This document shows positions 8,389 to 16,135 of a DNA stretch of 64,000 nucleotides, one piece after another. The notes beneath the pieces are model-generated. The model had not been told where the DNA came from. It made no database searches and saw only the letters and a program-made list of their open reading frames with translations. The translations under genes and the position numbers were made by a program. Numbering within the stretch: the stretch's first letter is position 1; every line of letters begins with the position of its first letter. Source of the stretch: Ruegeria sp. HKCCD8929 (GTDB lineage Bacteria; Pseudomonadota; Alphaproteobacteria; Rhodobacterales; Rhodobacteraceae); NCBI RefSeq assembly GCF_013031405.1, contig NZ_WPZY01000010.1, positions 1 through 64,000 of the forward strand. The letters are read 5' to 3'.

Positions 8389-9214
8389 AATCCAGATCCA
8401 GCAGTGTTTTGCAGATTCGTTCGGCAATCGCGTGATGCGTCACCGGCCCGATCATGTGTTCCGCCACAGGCTGCTGCATCGTACCGAACAGCATGTCCCC
8501 CAGCTCATCTGAATCGCCGGACGCCCGCACCGGTATCTCGATCGCGACGGCACACAGATCCTGCAACGCGGCCACCATCCCGGCATCCACCAGAAAGGGC
8601 TCGGGCCCCAGATCGCCACCCTGCTCTTCGGCCAGCGGCCCCTCATATTGCAACCAGAGCAGCACGGCGGGGTGTTCCAACCCGGCCAGCAGATGATGCA
8701 TCCGGTCGATCCAGGCCCGGCGCAGTTCCTCGCACACTTCGGTGAAGCGCTCATCCGACAGGGCCAGCAGGTGGGCCAACAAGTGTCGGGTGAAATGGAA
8801 CTCGGTAAAATCCACCTCGGGGTAGAGCCGGGTCAGAAACTCGGACGGCTCCAGAAACCGGTCATTGCGACGGGGATGCACCCGGTAGAGCCTGTTCGAG
8901 AGGTTATGCGCCCCGGTTAACTGGATCACGCACCGCTCGGCCTCCTGCGCCATGTGCATCAGTTCGGGATCCTGCGCCATCGCCTCCAACCCGCAACTGA
9001 CGCTGCCGAGATTGACGCAGGTCATCCCCAGCCGGTCATCCAGTACCGCCGGAAACGGATTCTCCACGAACCGGCCAAAGGTGTCCGTCCCACCGATACA
9101 GGCGACATAAGGCGCATCAAGCGCCCGCCTCGGCCCCCGAAACAACAGTTTCGACGCCCCGTAACGGCACACCGGCTCCTCTGGCCCGTCCGGGCCCGGC
9201 TTGCAATAACTCAT
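8387..9214 (-). CDS. DUF6473 family protein
   Basis: A 275-residue protein. The N-terminal block [34 protein letters not shown], then [27 protein letters not shown], is characteristic of the DUF6473 proteins that are common, often in several copies, in Rhodobacteraceae. The GGTDTFG and CVNLG segments look like the nucleotide- or ligand-binding turns of an SGNH- or sulfotransferase-like fold, but that is speculation. The chosen ATG gives a family-like start ([14 protein letters not shown]); the open frame runs 67 codons further upstream with no conservation. Cytosolic; no signal peptide. Function unknown. Confidence 0.8.
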   Translation of the reverse strand: MSYCKPGPDGPEEPVCRYGASKLLFRGPRRALDAPYVACIGGTDTFGRFVENPFPAVLDDRLGMTCVNLGSVSCGLEAMAQDPELMHMAQEAERCVIQLTGAHNLSNRLYRVHPRRNDRFLEPSEFLTRLYPEVDFTEFHFTRHLLAHLLALSDERFTEVCEELRRAWIDRMHHLLAGLEHPAVLLWLQYEGPLAEEQGGDLGPEPFLVDAGMVAALQDLCAVAIEIPVRASGDSDELGDMLFGTMQQPVAEHMIGPVTHHAIAERICKTLLDLD

Positions 9215-9368
9215 GTCACGCACCCTTTCGCCGCCATGTTGCCGCCGCAATGCTTGTGATTTCGCTAATGCGCGCATTTGAAGCAAATCCGACCCGACCC
9301 CGCCCCTTGCCGCCGCCCCCGACCTGCCGGTAATGTCCCGGCAACCCGCGAGAAAAGGCATCAAAGCA

Positions 9369-10244
9369 ATGGACATACAAAAGGTCGGAGTGATCGGCGC
9401 AGGCCAGATGGGCAACGGGATCGCTCATGTGATGGCGCTGGCGGACTATGACGTGCTGCTGACCGATGTCAGCCAGGAAGCCCTGGATCAGGCCATCGGG
9501 ACGATCGAGGCCAACATGGCGCGCCAAGCCTCACGCGGCAAGATCACGGACGCGCAAATGCAGACCGCGCTGGGGCGCATCACAACAACCCTGAACCTGC
9601 CCGAACTGGGCCAGACCGATCTGGTCATCGAGGCCGCGACCGAGCGCGAGGCGATCAAGCAGGCGATCTTTGAAGACCTCCAGCCGCACCTGCTGCCGCA
9701 TACGATCCTGACCTCGAACACCTCGTCGATCTCGATCACCCGCCTGGCCAGCCGCACCGACCGGCCCGAGCGGTTCATGGGGTTTCACTTCATGAACCCG
9801 GTGCCGGTGATGCAACTGGTCGAACTGATCCGTGGCATCGCCACCGACGAGGACACGTATAACGCCTGCAAAACGGTCGTGGACAAGCTGGGCAAGACCG
9901 CCGCCAGCGCCGAGGATTTCCCGGCCTTCATCGTCAACCGCATCCTGATGCCGATGATCAACGAGGCGGTCTATACGCTTTACGAAGGTGTCGGCAGTGT
10001 CCAGTCCATCGACCAGTCGATGAAGCTGGGCGCCAACCACCCGATGGGGCCGCTGGAACTGGCCGACTTCATCGGGCTGGACACGTGTCTGGCGATCATG
10101 AACGTGCTGCATGACGGGCTGGCGGACACCAAGTACCGGCCCTGCCCGCTGCTAACGAAATATGTCGAGGCCGGCTGGCTGGGCCGCAAGACCGAGCGCG
10201 GCTTCTACGACTATCGCGGCGAGGTTCCGGTGCCCACGCGCTGA
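9369..10244 (+). CDS. hbdA: 3-hydroxybutyryl-CoA dehydrogenase
   Basis: A 291-residue NAD(P)-dependent L-3-hydroxyacyl-CoA dehydrogenase that interconverts 3-hydroxybutyryl-CoA and acetoacetyl-CoA in butyrate and fatty-acid metabolism. The N-terminal Rossmann motif GAGQMG is at residues 10-15. The catalytic His140 lies in FMGFHFMNPVPVMQLVELI, and the C-terminal helical domain shows FPAFIVNRILMPMINEAV and NHPMGPLELADFIGLD. The start at 9369 is chosen for its family-like N-terminus and an AAAAGG upstream; the frame opens at 9333. It is monofunctional, with no hydratase domain. Its position next to etfBA suggests use in the same acyl-CoA metabolism. Confidence 0.95.
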   Translation: MDIQKVGVIGAGQMGNGIAHVMALADYDVLLTDVSQEALDQAIGTIEANMARQASRGKITDAQMQTALGRITTTLNLPELGQTDLVIEAATEREAIKQAIFEDLQPHLLPHTILTSNTSSISITRLASRTDRPERFMGFHFMNPVPVMQLVELIRGIATDEDTYNACKTVVDKLGKTAASAEDFPAFIVNRILMPMINEAVYTLYEGVGSVQSIDQSMKLGANHPMGPLELADFIGLDTCLAIMNVLHDGLADTKYRPCPLLTKYVEAGWLGRKTERGFYDYRGEVPVPTR

Positions 10245-10277
10245 TCGCTTCTTCTCGCTGAAAATACGCAAATCCCC

Positions 10278-10298
10278 GGGCCTGCAACATGCGGGCCC
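10278..10298 (+). terminator. Probable terminator after hbdA
   Basis: GGGCCTGCA/TGCGGGCCC (one G-T wobble) with an ACA loop, followed by CTTCCC. The weak T content lowers confidence. A second stem, GAGCGC/GCGCTC, lies near 10347-10365 in the same convergent gap. Confidence 0.5.
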
Positions 10299-10380
10299 CT
10301 TCCCTGACGTCCGACGACAACCAAAGGCACCAAATCAGGAAACGAGCGCGCCGAAGGCGCTCAATTTGGGAACTGCCCCG

Positions 10381-11295
10381 TCAGCTGCGCAGCGACAGCG
10401 TGTGTTCGCGCAGCCAGGCCATAAAGCCGCGCGGATCGCGCTCCAGCATCTCCATGTCCTGCTCCGACACAGGATCACCAATAACGGGCGCCTGCGGCTT
10501 TTTGCACGACCGTACGATCTCGTGCAGCAACAGCCCCTGCCGCAGGATCGGTGAGAGCTGATTGGCGATCTGATAGGCGCGCGAGTTCCGGCCGGGGAAG
10601 TAGATCGGCACCACCTGCGCCCGCGAGCGGCGGATCATCTGGGCCGTGAACACGTTCCATTCCCGCTCGATGGGCGGACCCCACCAGCTGTCGGATGACA
10701 TCACCACACCCGAAGGGAACAGCGCCACCACGCCGCCCTCTTTCAGATGCGCCATGGCCTTGGCGCGCATGTCGACCATCTTGCGCTGGGCATCGGGATC
10801 ATGCGGAAAGGGCACCGGGATCATGAATGACGTGGCGGCCTCGTCCAGGCCGGTCAGAACCGAACGGGTGAGGATGCGGTAATCCTGCCGCGTGCGCCCG
10901 ATCAGTTCGGCAAGGATCATGCCGTCGACCATGCCGTGCGGGTGGTTGGCAACCACCACGACCGGGCCCTCTTTGGGAATGCGCGCAATCTGTTCGGCCG
11001 GGGTCAGCAGGTCGATGCCCATGATCTTGAGCGCACCACCCCAGAACTTCTGGCCGCGATACAGCTCATTCTGCTTTTCAAAGCGGTTGACCATGCGCAG
11101 GATGGTCAGCTTGCCGGTCAGCCACTCGATGGTGCGGATCGCGGTCGCCGTCCAGCGGTCATCGAAGGAATTCGCGTAGGTCAGCGTACGGCGGTCGTAA
11201 ATCTCGCCCTGAGGGGCGGCGTCACCGACCACCGGGCCTGCCTTGTTATCGTGAGCGGTTTCCGCCAAACTTGGTCTTCCCGTTCTTCGCGTCAC
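10381..11295 (-). CDS. salA: PlsC-like lysophospholipid/aminolipid O-acyltransferase (probable SalA)
   Basis: A 304-residue membrane-associated acyltransferase. The acceptor-site motif NHPHGMVDG (NHxxxxD) is followed by ALFPSGV (FPSG-type substrate motif) and VPIYFPGRNSRAY, as in the 1-acylglycerol-3-phosphate acyltransferase/hemolysin fold. Such enzymes place a second acyl chain on lyso-lipids. From memory, roseobacters have an acyltransferase of this type, SalA, needed for a sulfur-containing aminolipid, in a neighbourhood with hbdA on one side and HPr on the other. The symbol therefore rests on synteny that I cannot check here. An OlsA-type ornithine-lipid acyltransferase is the alternative. 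Confidence 0.75.
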   Translation of the reverse strand: MTRRTGRPSLAETAHDNKAGPVVGDAAPQGEIYDRRTLTYANSFDDRWTATAIRTIEWLTGKLTILRMVNRFEKQNELYRGQKFWGGALKIMGIDLLTPAEQIARIPKEGPVVVVANHPHGMVDGMILAELIGRTRQDYRILTRSVLTGLDEAATSFMIPVPFPHDPDAQRKMVDMRAKAMAHLKEGGVVALFPSGVVMSSDSWWGPPIEREWNVFTAQMIRRSRAQVVPIYFPGRNSRAYQIANQLSPILRQGLLLHEIVRSCKKPQAPVIGDPVSEQDMEMLERDPRGFMAWLREHTLSLRS

Positions 11296-11308
11296 AGTGG
11301 CGGTGCGC

Positions 11309-11599
11309 TCAGAATCCTTCGCCGAACTTGTCGTTCACCAGAGTCTCCAACGCTTCCGCCAACGCCTCAGCATCCGGGCCGGACGTCTCGACGTCAATAG
11401 TGGTTCCGCGCGACGCTGCCAACATCAAAAGGCCCATAATGCTGTCGCCCGATGCCGAAAGCCCGTCCTTCGAGACCTCTGCCGTCGCGTCAAACCCTTC
11501 GACCACTTCAACGAGCTTGGCCGAGGCGCGGGCATGCAAGCCCTTCTCGTTGATGATTTTCAGGCTTCGGTTGACCATTTTCAATCTGTTCGGTGTCAT
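11309..11599 (-). CDS. ptsH: Phosphocarrier protein HPr
   Basis: A 96-residue HPr. It accepts phosphate from enzyme I on the active-site His22 (KGLHARAS) and can be phosphorylated by HprK on the Ser in SGDSIMGLLML (Ser53). The ATG at 11599 overlaps the IIA stop codon as ATGA, like the upstream junctions of this chain; MVNRSLKI at 11578 is an alternative start giving the usual 89 residues. No enzyme I or sugar permease lies nearby, so it probably serves a regulatory PTS using EI-Ntr elsewhere, with HprK and RapZ as partners. Confidence 0.95.
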   Translation of the reverse strand: MTPNRLKMVNRSLKIINEKGLHARASAKLVEVVEGFDATAEVSKDGLSASGDSIMGLLMLAASRGTTIDVETSGPDAEALAEALETLVNDKFGEGF

Positions 11600-11988
11600 T
11601 CAAGCGTCACATTCTGTGCGTTAATGTACTTCCTGCCCGCCTCCATGGCATAGCGTACAGCCTCTGCAACCGGAAGATGTCGGCTCTTGGCCAGCTTGAT
11701 CAGCATCGGCAGATTCGCGCCGTAGAGAATCCGACGGTCGGGCGGCGCGCAGGCCCGCAAACTCAGGTTCGAGGGGCTTCCTCCGAACAGATCGGTAACA
11801 ACCACAACGCCGTCGCCGTTATCGACCTCATCGGCGGCAGCGCAGATTTCCTGCTGTTTGGCATCGCGGTCATGGTCCGCCTCGATGGCGACGGCCGCCA
11901 GTCCGGGCTGCTGGCCAACAACATGCTGCATCGCGGCCAGGTATTCCTGGGCCAGCCCGCCATGCGCTACGATCACTATCCCGATCAA
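11596..11988 (-). CDS. PTS EIIA component, mannose type
   Basis: A 130-residue EIIA-Man fold protein: IVIVAHGGLAQEY with the phospho-accepting His9, and TDLFGGSPSNLSL, the family's second signature. It should receive phosphate from HPr. There is no EIIB, EIIC or EIID gene alongside, so it is unlikely to drive sugar uptake and more likely reports PTS phosphorylation state to a partner. Both ends overlap neighbours by ATGA, which indicates translational coupling in the hprK-rapZ-IIA-HPr chain. Confidence 0.93.
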   Translation of the reverse strand: MIGIVIVAHGGLAQEYLAAMQHVVGQQPGLAAVAIEADHDRDAKQQEICAAADEVDNGDGVVVVTDLFGGSPSNLSLRACAPPDRRILYGANLPMLIKLAKSRHLPVAEAVRYAMEAGRKYINAQNVTLE

Positions 11989-12866
11989 TCCGGCCTCATA
12001 TCAGCTGAGCGACGTTCCACTTCGCGGTGCCTAATTGACACCCGCTGCCCTTCCTCTGCAAGGGCCTTTGCGACCGCCTCGGCCAGGGCCACCGACCGGT
12101 GTTGCCCGCCGGTACACCCGAAGGCCACCGAAAGATGCGCCTTTCCTTCGGCCCGGTAGGCGGGAAGAAGCATCCGCAGCAGGTCCACCACGCGGTCGAA
12201 AAAGGGCAAATAATTCGGATCGGCGCGGACATATTCGGCCACGTCGCGGTTGCGCCCGTCTGCCATGCGCAGTTCGGGCTTCCAATAGGGGTTGGCCAGA
12301 AACCGGCAGTCGAACACCATGTCCAGCCCGCGCGGCAGGCCGCGCTTGTAGGAAAAGGATTCGATGGACACCGCCAGATGCCGCCCCTCTTCGGGCGCAA
12401 ACCAGCGTTCGACCTCTTCGCGCAGCTGGTGCACGTTCAGGGCGGTGGTGTCAATCAGCGTATCGGCCACTTCGCGAATCGGCTGCAGCAACTCCTTTTC
12501 CTGCCGGATTCCTGCCTGCGGGCTGGCGCCTTGTGCCATCGGGTGGCGCCGCCGGGTTTCCGAGAACCGGCGCAGCAGCACCTCTTCGCTGCAATCAAGA
12601 TAAAGCGTGGTCAGGTCCAGATGCTCGATCCGGCTGAGATGCGCCACCAGTTCCAGAAAGCCGTTGGTGGAGAAATCCCGGTTGCGGGCGTCAATGCCCA
12701 ACGCCATTGGCCGTTGTGCGTCGGGCGCGTCGAGCAATGGGCTGAGCAGGCCCATGGGCAGGTTGTCGATGGCCTCGAACCCCAGATCTTCAAGGACGTG
12801 GATCGCGGTCGAACGTCCGGCGCCCGAGGGGCCGGTGACCAGTACGATGCGTCGTTGCGTGCTCAT
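11985..12866 (-). CDS. rapZ: RNase adapter protein RapZ
   Basis: A 293-residue nucleotide-binding protein. The N-terminal kinase-like domain has Walker A GPSGAGRS (residues 12-19). The C-terminal domain has FSYKRGLPRGLDMVFDCRFLANPYW and the conserved GCTGGQHRSV. In enterobacteria RapZ delivers GlmZ-type small RNA to RNase E; in alphaproteobacteria that target is not established. The start at 12866 overlaps the hprK stop as ATGA; the open frame extends to 12992 but inside hprK and without family similarity. The hprK-rapZ-PTS order is conserved across proteobacteria. Confidence 0.95.
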   Translation of the reverse strand: MSTQRRIVLVTGPSGAGRSTAIHVLEDLGFEAIDNLPMGLLSPLLDAPDAQRPMALGIDARNRDFSTNGFLELVAHLSRIEHLDLTTLYLDCSEEVLLRRFSETRRRHPMAQGASPQAGIRQEKELLQPIREVADTLIDTTALNVHQLREEVERWFAPEEGRHLAVSIESFSYKRGLPRGLDMVFDCRFLANPYWKPELRMADGRNRDVAEYVRADPNYLPFFDRVVDLLRMLLPAYRAEGKAHLSVAFGCTGGQHRSVALAEAVAKALAEEGQRVSIRHREVERRSADMRPD

Positions 12867-13333
12867 GCGGTGGGCCATTCGGGGCTGACGCGCCCTGCCT
12901 TGAGAAGTTGAACCAGAGACGCCGCAAAATGTGGGCCCTGAACCGCGCGAAGCAAGGGAACAGATTGCCTCAGGAGGCGGGTTTTGTGCCACTCGGGCAG
13001 GCGGGCATCTTCGGTTCTGTCCAGATCGACCACATAGGACAGCGGCACAGGGTCAACTGCGGTGGCGCGCAACAGGCCCACACCGCGCGCCTCGATCAGA
13101 CCCGTTATCGCTTCGGGCGCGCGGGCCATGACCTGCTTGCCATCCGTACTCAGCTCGACCCGATCATCGGCGACCAGATCGGCACCATAGCCCATCATCG
13201 CCAGCGCCAGAGCGGATTTCCCGGTTCCCGAAGCTCCGGCGATTAACAGGCCCTTGCCCGCGACGCACACGCAGCTTGCGTGCACTATGGCTGTATCGCA
13301 ATCGATTGCTGAGGACAGGGCGCGCGGGCCCAC
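12863..13333 (-). CDS. hprK: HPr kinase/phosphorylase, short form
   Basis: A 156-residue protein corresponding only to the C-terminal catalytic domain of HprK: Walker A GASGTGKS at residues 33-40 and LVADDRVELS as the metal-binding/phosphorylase loop. Family members in Firmicutes have about 310 residues with an extra N-terminal domain; the short form is normal for alphaproteobacteria. It phosphorylates HPr on serine. The start is a GTG 3 bases after the chvG stop, so it belongs to the same transcript. Alphaproteobacterial HprK has been linked genetically with ChvGI signalling in rhizobia. Confidence 0.93.
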   Translation of the reverse strand: MGPRALSSAIDCDTAIVHASCVCVAGKGLLIAGASGTGKSALALAMMGYGADLVADDRVELSTDGKQVMARAPEAITGLIEARGVGLLRATAVDPVPLSYVVDLDRTEDARLPEWHKTRLLRQSVPLLRAVQGPHFAASLVQLLKAGRVSPEWPTA

Positions 13334-13336
13334 GGT

Positions 13337-15046
13337 TCAGACCGGCAGGCCTACGACGAAGCGCGCGCCCAGCGGGTCCGAGGTGATGTCGGCTTCGGTC
13401 GGGCGGATGTTCTCGGCCCAGATCACGCCGCCATGCGCTTCGACGATTTGTTTCGAGATAGCCAGACCAAGGCCCGAATTGTTCCCGAAATGCTCGGCCG
13501 GGCGCTGAGAATAAAAGCGCTTGAAAATCTTGGCCAGTGCTTCGTCCGGGATGCCGGGGCCGGTGTCTTCGACAACCACCAAAACGCGGTTTGCCCGCTG
13601 CCGCACCCAAACGCGGATCGCATCGCCTTCCTCGCAGAACGAGGTGGCATTCGTGATCAGGTTGACGAACACCTGCGCCAGCCGCGCCTCCAGCCCGGTG
13701 ATAACGATGGGTCCCGAGGGCATGTCGGTGATGTAGTCGATCCCCTTGGACCGCGCATCCTCGCCCAGGAACTGGCCCAGATTGCCGAGCATTTCCAGCA
13801 GGTCGAAGGCTTGTTCGTCCTCTTTCACCAGTTCCGCATCCAGCCGCGACGCGTTCGAGATGTCGCTGACCAGCCGGTCGAGGCGGCGCACGTCGTGTTC
13901 GATCACGTTCAGCAGCTTGTCGCGCTGATCGTCACGCTTGACCACGCGCAGAGTACCAACCGCCGATTGCAGACTGGCGAGAGGGTTCTTGATCTCATGC
14001 GCCACATCCGCCGCGAACTGTTCGTTCCCATCAATCCGGTTGTAAAGCGCCGAGACCATGCCACGCAGTGCCCGGCTCAGGCGGCCGATTTCGTCCGGGC
14101 GCGCCGTCAGGTCAGGGATGCGAATGCGGCCCGGATTGATCTGCTGGGTCTTGCGGTCATTGCCAAGCTCCGCCGCCGCGGCCAGATCGGCCAGCGGGTT
14201 CGCGATTGTCGAGGCCAACACAAGGCTCAGCCCGACCGAAACCAGCAGGGCGACGATGAACATCTGCAGAATGCGCTCCTGTTCCTGCCGGGCCAGCGCT
14301 TCGATTTCACCTGCCGGACCGGCCATGGCGACCACGCCAATCGGGATGTCGCCCTGCAGCACGGGTGTGGCGGCCACGATGACGGTATCGCCCACCGCAT
14401 CGTTGAGCACCTGCACCTGAGCGCCGCGCTCTATCGCCGCCGGAACCAAGGCGCCCACCTGATCCGCAAGCGCTGGCGACAACCGGAGCGCCGAGCCGCT
14501 GAACACCGAAGACACCCCGGTCCAGACCGCGTTCAGCCCGTCGCTGATAAGCGTTCTGCCCACATCCGGGCGGCGGAACGAAGAGATTTCCGGGACCTGG
14601 CTGCTGCCGCGCGCCCATCCCGCCAGCGCGCCTGACTGGTTGAACACAAAGACCTCAACCCCGTCCCTGAGGCTCAATCCGGCCAGCGTGGCCTCGATAT
14701 CCAGATCGACACTGGCGGCCAGATCGACCGGATCCGTGCCCCTGATCTGAGCCTCGAACACGTTGCTGACAAGTTCGGTTTCGCTGACCAGGGCGCTGGC
14801 CCTCTGCAGCACTTCGCCTTTGCGGGAATCGTCGAGATAGAGGATGCCCGCGACCAGGATGATCAGGGCGATCAGGTTGAAGGTGATGATCTTGCGCGCC
14901 AGCGGTGACCCGCGCAGGGCAAACAGATTGCGCCGCGCACGCTTCACCTGCAGCTCGGAGGACATCACATCCTCAGGAATGACCCAGTCATCACCAAGAA
15001 CGACATCCCCGTCGCGCGGGTTGTTCACTGATCCGGTATCGCGCAC
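13337..15046 (-). CDS. chvG: Two-component sensor histidine kinase ChvG
   Basis: A 569-residue inner-membrane kinase. Helix 1 is at about residues 52-70 and helix 2 at about 258-282. Between them lies a periplasmic sensor region of about 190 residues. A HAMP linker follows, then the phospho-accepting His350 in DVAHEIKNPLASL, with ATPase motifs DTGPGIP and SGLGLAISKQIVEAHGG. ChvG/ExoS senses acid or envelope stress and phosphorylates ChvI, controlling envelope and central carbon genes. It lies 36 bases after chvI on the minus strand and 3 bases before hprK, so sensor, regulator and phosphorelay genes are probably one operon. Confidence 0.95.
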   Translation of the reverse strand: MRDTGSVNNPRDGDVVLGDDWVIPEDVMSSELQVKRARRNLFALRGSPLARKIITFNLIALIILVAGILYLDDSRKGEVLQRASALVSETELVSNVFEAQIRGTDPVDLAASVDLDIEATLAGLSLRDGVEVFVFNQSGALAGWARGSSQVPEISSFRRPDVGRTLISDGLNAVWTGVSSVFSGSALRLSPALADQVGALVPAAIERGAQVQVLNDAVGDTVIVAATPVLQGDIPIGVVAMAGPAGEIEALARQEQERILQMFIVALLVSVGLSLVLASTIANPLADLAAAAELGNDRKTQQINPGRIRIPDLTARPDEIGRLSRALRGMVSALYNRIDGNEQFAADVAHEIKNPLASLQSAVGTLRVVKRDDQRDKLLNVIEHDVRRLDRLVSDISNASRLDAELVKEDEQAFDLLEMLGNLGQFLGEDARSKGIDYITDMPSGPIVITGLEARLAQVFVNLITNATSFCEEGDAIRVWVRQRANRVLVVVEDTGPGIPDEALAKIFKRFYSQRPAEHFGNNSGLGLAISKQIVEAHGGVIWAENIRPTEADITSDPLGARFVVGLPV

Positions 15047-15082
15047 CAGACCCCCTTTTAACCTCCGCCCTATGGGGGGCGG

Positions 15083-15793
15083 TTATTCCTCGTTATACCT
15101 GTAACCTATGCCATACAGCGTCTCGATGGCCGAGAAATCAGAGTCCGCCGTGCGCATCTTCTTGCGCAGGCGCTTGATATGGCTGTCGATGGTGCGATCG
15201 TCCACATAGACCTGATCATCATAGGCGACATCCATCAACTGGTCGCGGCTCTTGACGAAACCGGGCCGCTGGGCAAGCGCCTGAAGAAGCAGGAATTCGG
15301 TCACCGTCAGCGAAACGTCCACACCCTTCCAGCTGACGGCGTGCCGCAGCGGGTCCATGCGCAGATGGCCGCGCTCCATGACCTTTGTCTCGCCGCCGCC
15401 ATTGTTTGCGGCATCTTCCGTCCCGGCCTCCTGCCGGCGCAGAAGCGCGCGGATGCGTTCGACTAGAAGGCGTTGGGAAAACGGCTTTTTCACATAGTCG
15501 TCGGCGCCCATGCGCAGGCCCAGAACCTCGTCGATCTCGTCATCCTTCGACGTCAGGAAGATCACCGGCATCTGGGTTTTCTGCCGCAGACGCTGCAACA
15601 GATCCATGCCGTCCATCCTGGGCATCTTGATGTCCAGAACCGCCATGTCCGGTAATTTCTTGTTGAAAGCGTCCAGCGCGGCCTGACCGTCATTGTAGGT
15701 CTCGACCTCGAACCCCTCGGCCTCGAGCGTCATCGAAACCGACGTCAGGATGTTTCGATCATCGTCCACCAATGCAATTCTTGACATCCGCAA
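15083..15793 (-). CDS. chvI: Two-component response regulator ChvI
   Basis: A 236-residue OmpR-family regulator. The receiver has the acidic pocket DDD at 10-12, phospho-acceptor Asp54 in [12 protein letters not shown], and Lys in DDYVKKPF. The C-terminal winged helix is typical of OmpR/PhoB ([56 protein letters not shown]). It is the partner of the ChvG kinase downstream. A start at the second Met (15787) is possible. It is divergent from pckA, as in many alphaproteobacteria, and its promoter region holds a GCGAATC/GATTCGC inverted repeat. Confidence 0.96.
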   Translation of the reverse strand: MRMSRIALVDDDRNILTSVSMTLEAEGFEVETYNDGQAALDAFNKKLPDMAVLDIKMPRMDGMDLLQRLRQKTQMPVIFLTSKDDEIDEVLGLRMGADDYVKKPFSQRLLVERIRALLRRQEAGTEDAANNGGGETKVMERGHLRMDPLRHAVSWKGVDVSLTVTEFLLLQALAQRPGFVKSRDQLMDVAYDDQVYVDDRTIDSHIKRLRKKMRTADSDFSAIETLYGIGYRYNEE

Positions 15794-15859
15794 TGCCCCT
15801 ATTGCTGCTCATTACTACGTTAATGCTTATTTTTCTTCATTCATCGCCTTTTTAGCGTT

Positions 15860-15886
15860 GCGAATCAATCCATATCTGCGATTCGC
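15860..15886. promoter_or_regulatory. Inverted repeat near the chvI promoter
   Basis: GCGAATC and GATTCGC form perfect 7-base arms separated by 13 bases, 67 bases before the chvI start. The size and spacing suit a dimeric regulator site. The binding protein is unknown; ChvI autoregulation is possible. Confidence 0.4.
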
Positions 15887-15966
15887 CCCACAACTGCTGC
15901 GCTGATTGCAACAGAAGAAGCCTACCGTGAATTGAATCCATGCCCTTGGAATAACCACGAATTTCA

Positions 15967-16000
15967 TGGTTGCGCTAAACCTGAGCTTGGTTGCGCTAAC
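15967..16000. promoter_or_regulatory. Tandem operator-like repeats upstream of pckA
   Basis: TGGTTGCGCTAA occurs twice with a period of 21 bases, two turns of the helix, so both would face the same side. Each has a partly palindromic GCGC centre as in LacI-family operators. In rhizobia pckA is controlled by the LacI-type regulator PckR, which makes a similar regulator plausible here. Confidence 0.45.
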
Positions 16001-16135
16001 TGCGCCAAACCGTCCTGTTCATGCCCCGAACGACCATGATAAGACCACGCTCACCGGCCCGCTAGCTGCCGGACAACTGCCCCAAGAGCGCCAACGGACC
16101 TTTAACGGCCGGCGCCGCCATAGGAGAGAATACGC

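Larger units (their letters stand above)
15794..16135. other. chvI-pckA divergent control region
   Basis: 342 bases without a gene. It holds an AT-rich stretch near chvI, an inverted repeat GCGAATC-N13-GATTCGC (15860-15886), and on the pckA side a direct repeat TTGCGCTAA at 15970-15978 and 15991-15999. A short CGCCAAAC motif follows. An AGGAGAG ribosome site precedes the pckA ATG. No small ORF with a convincing start was seen. Confidence 0.7.
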
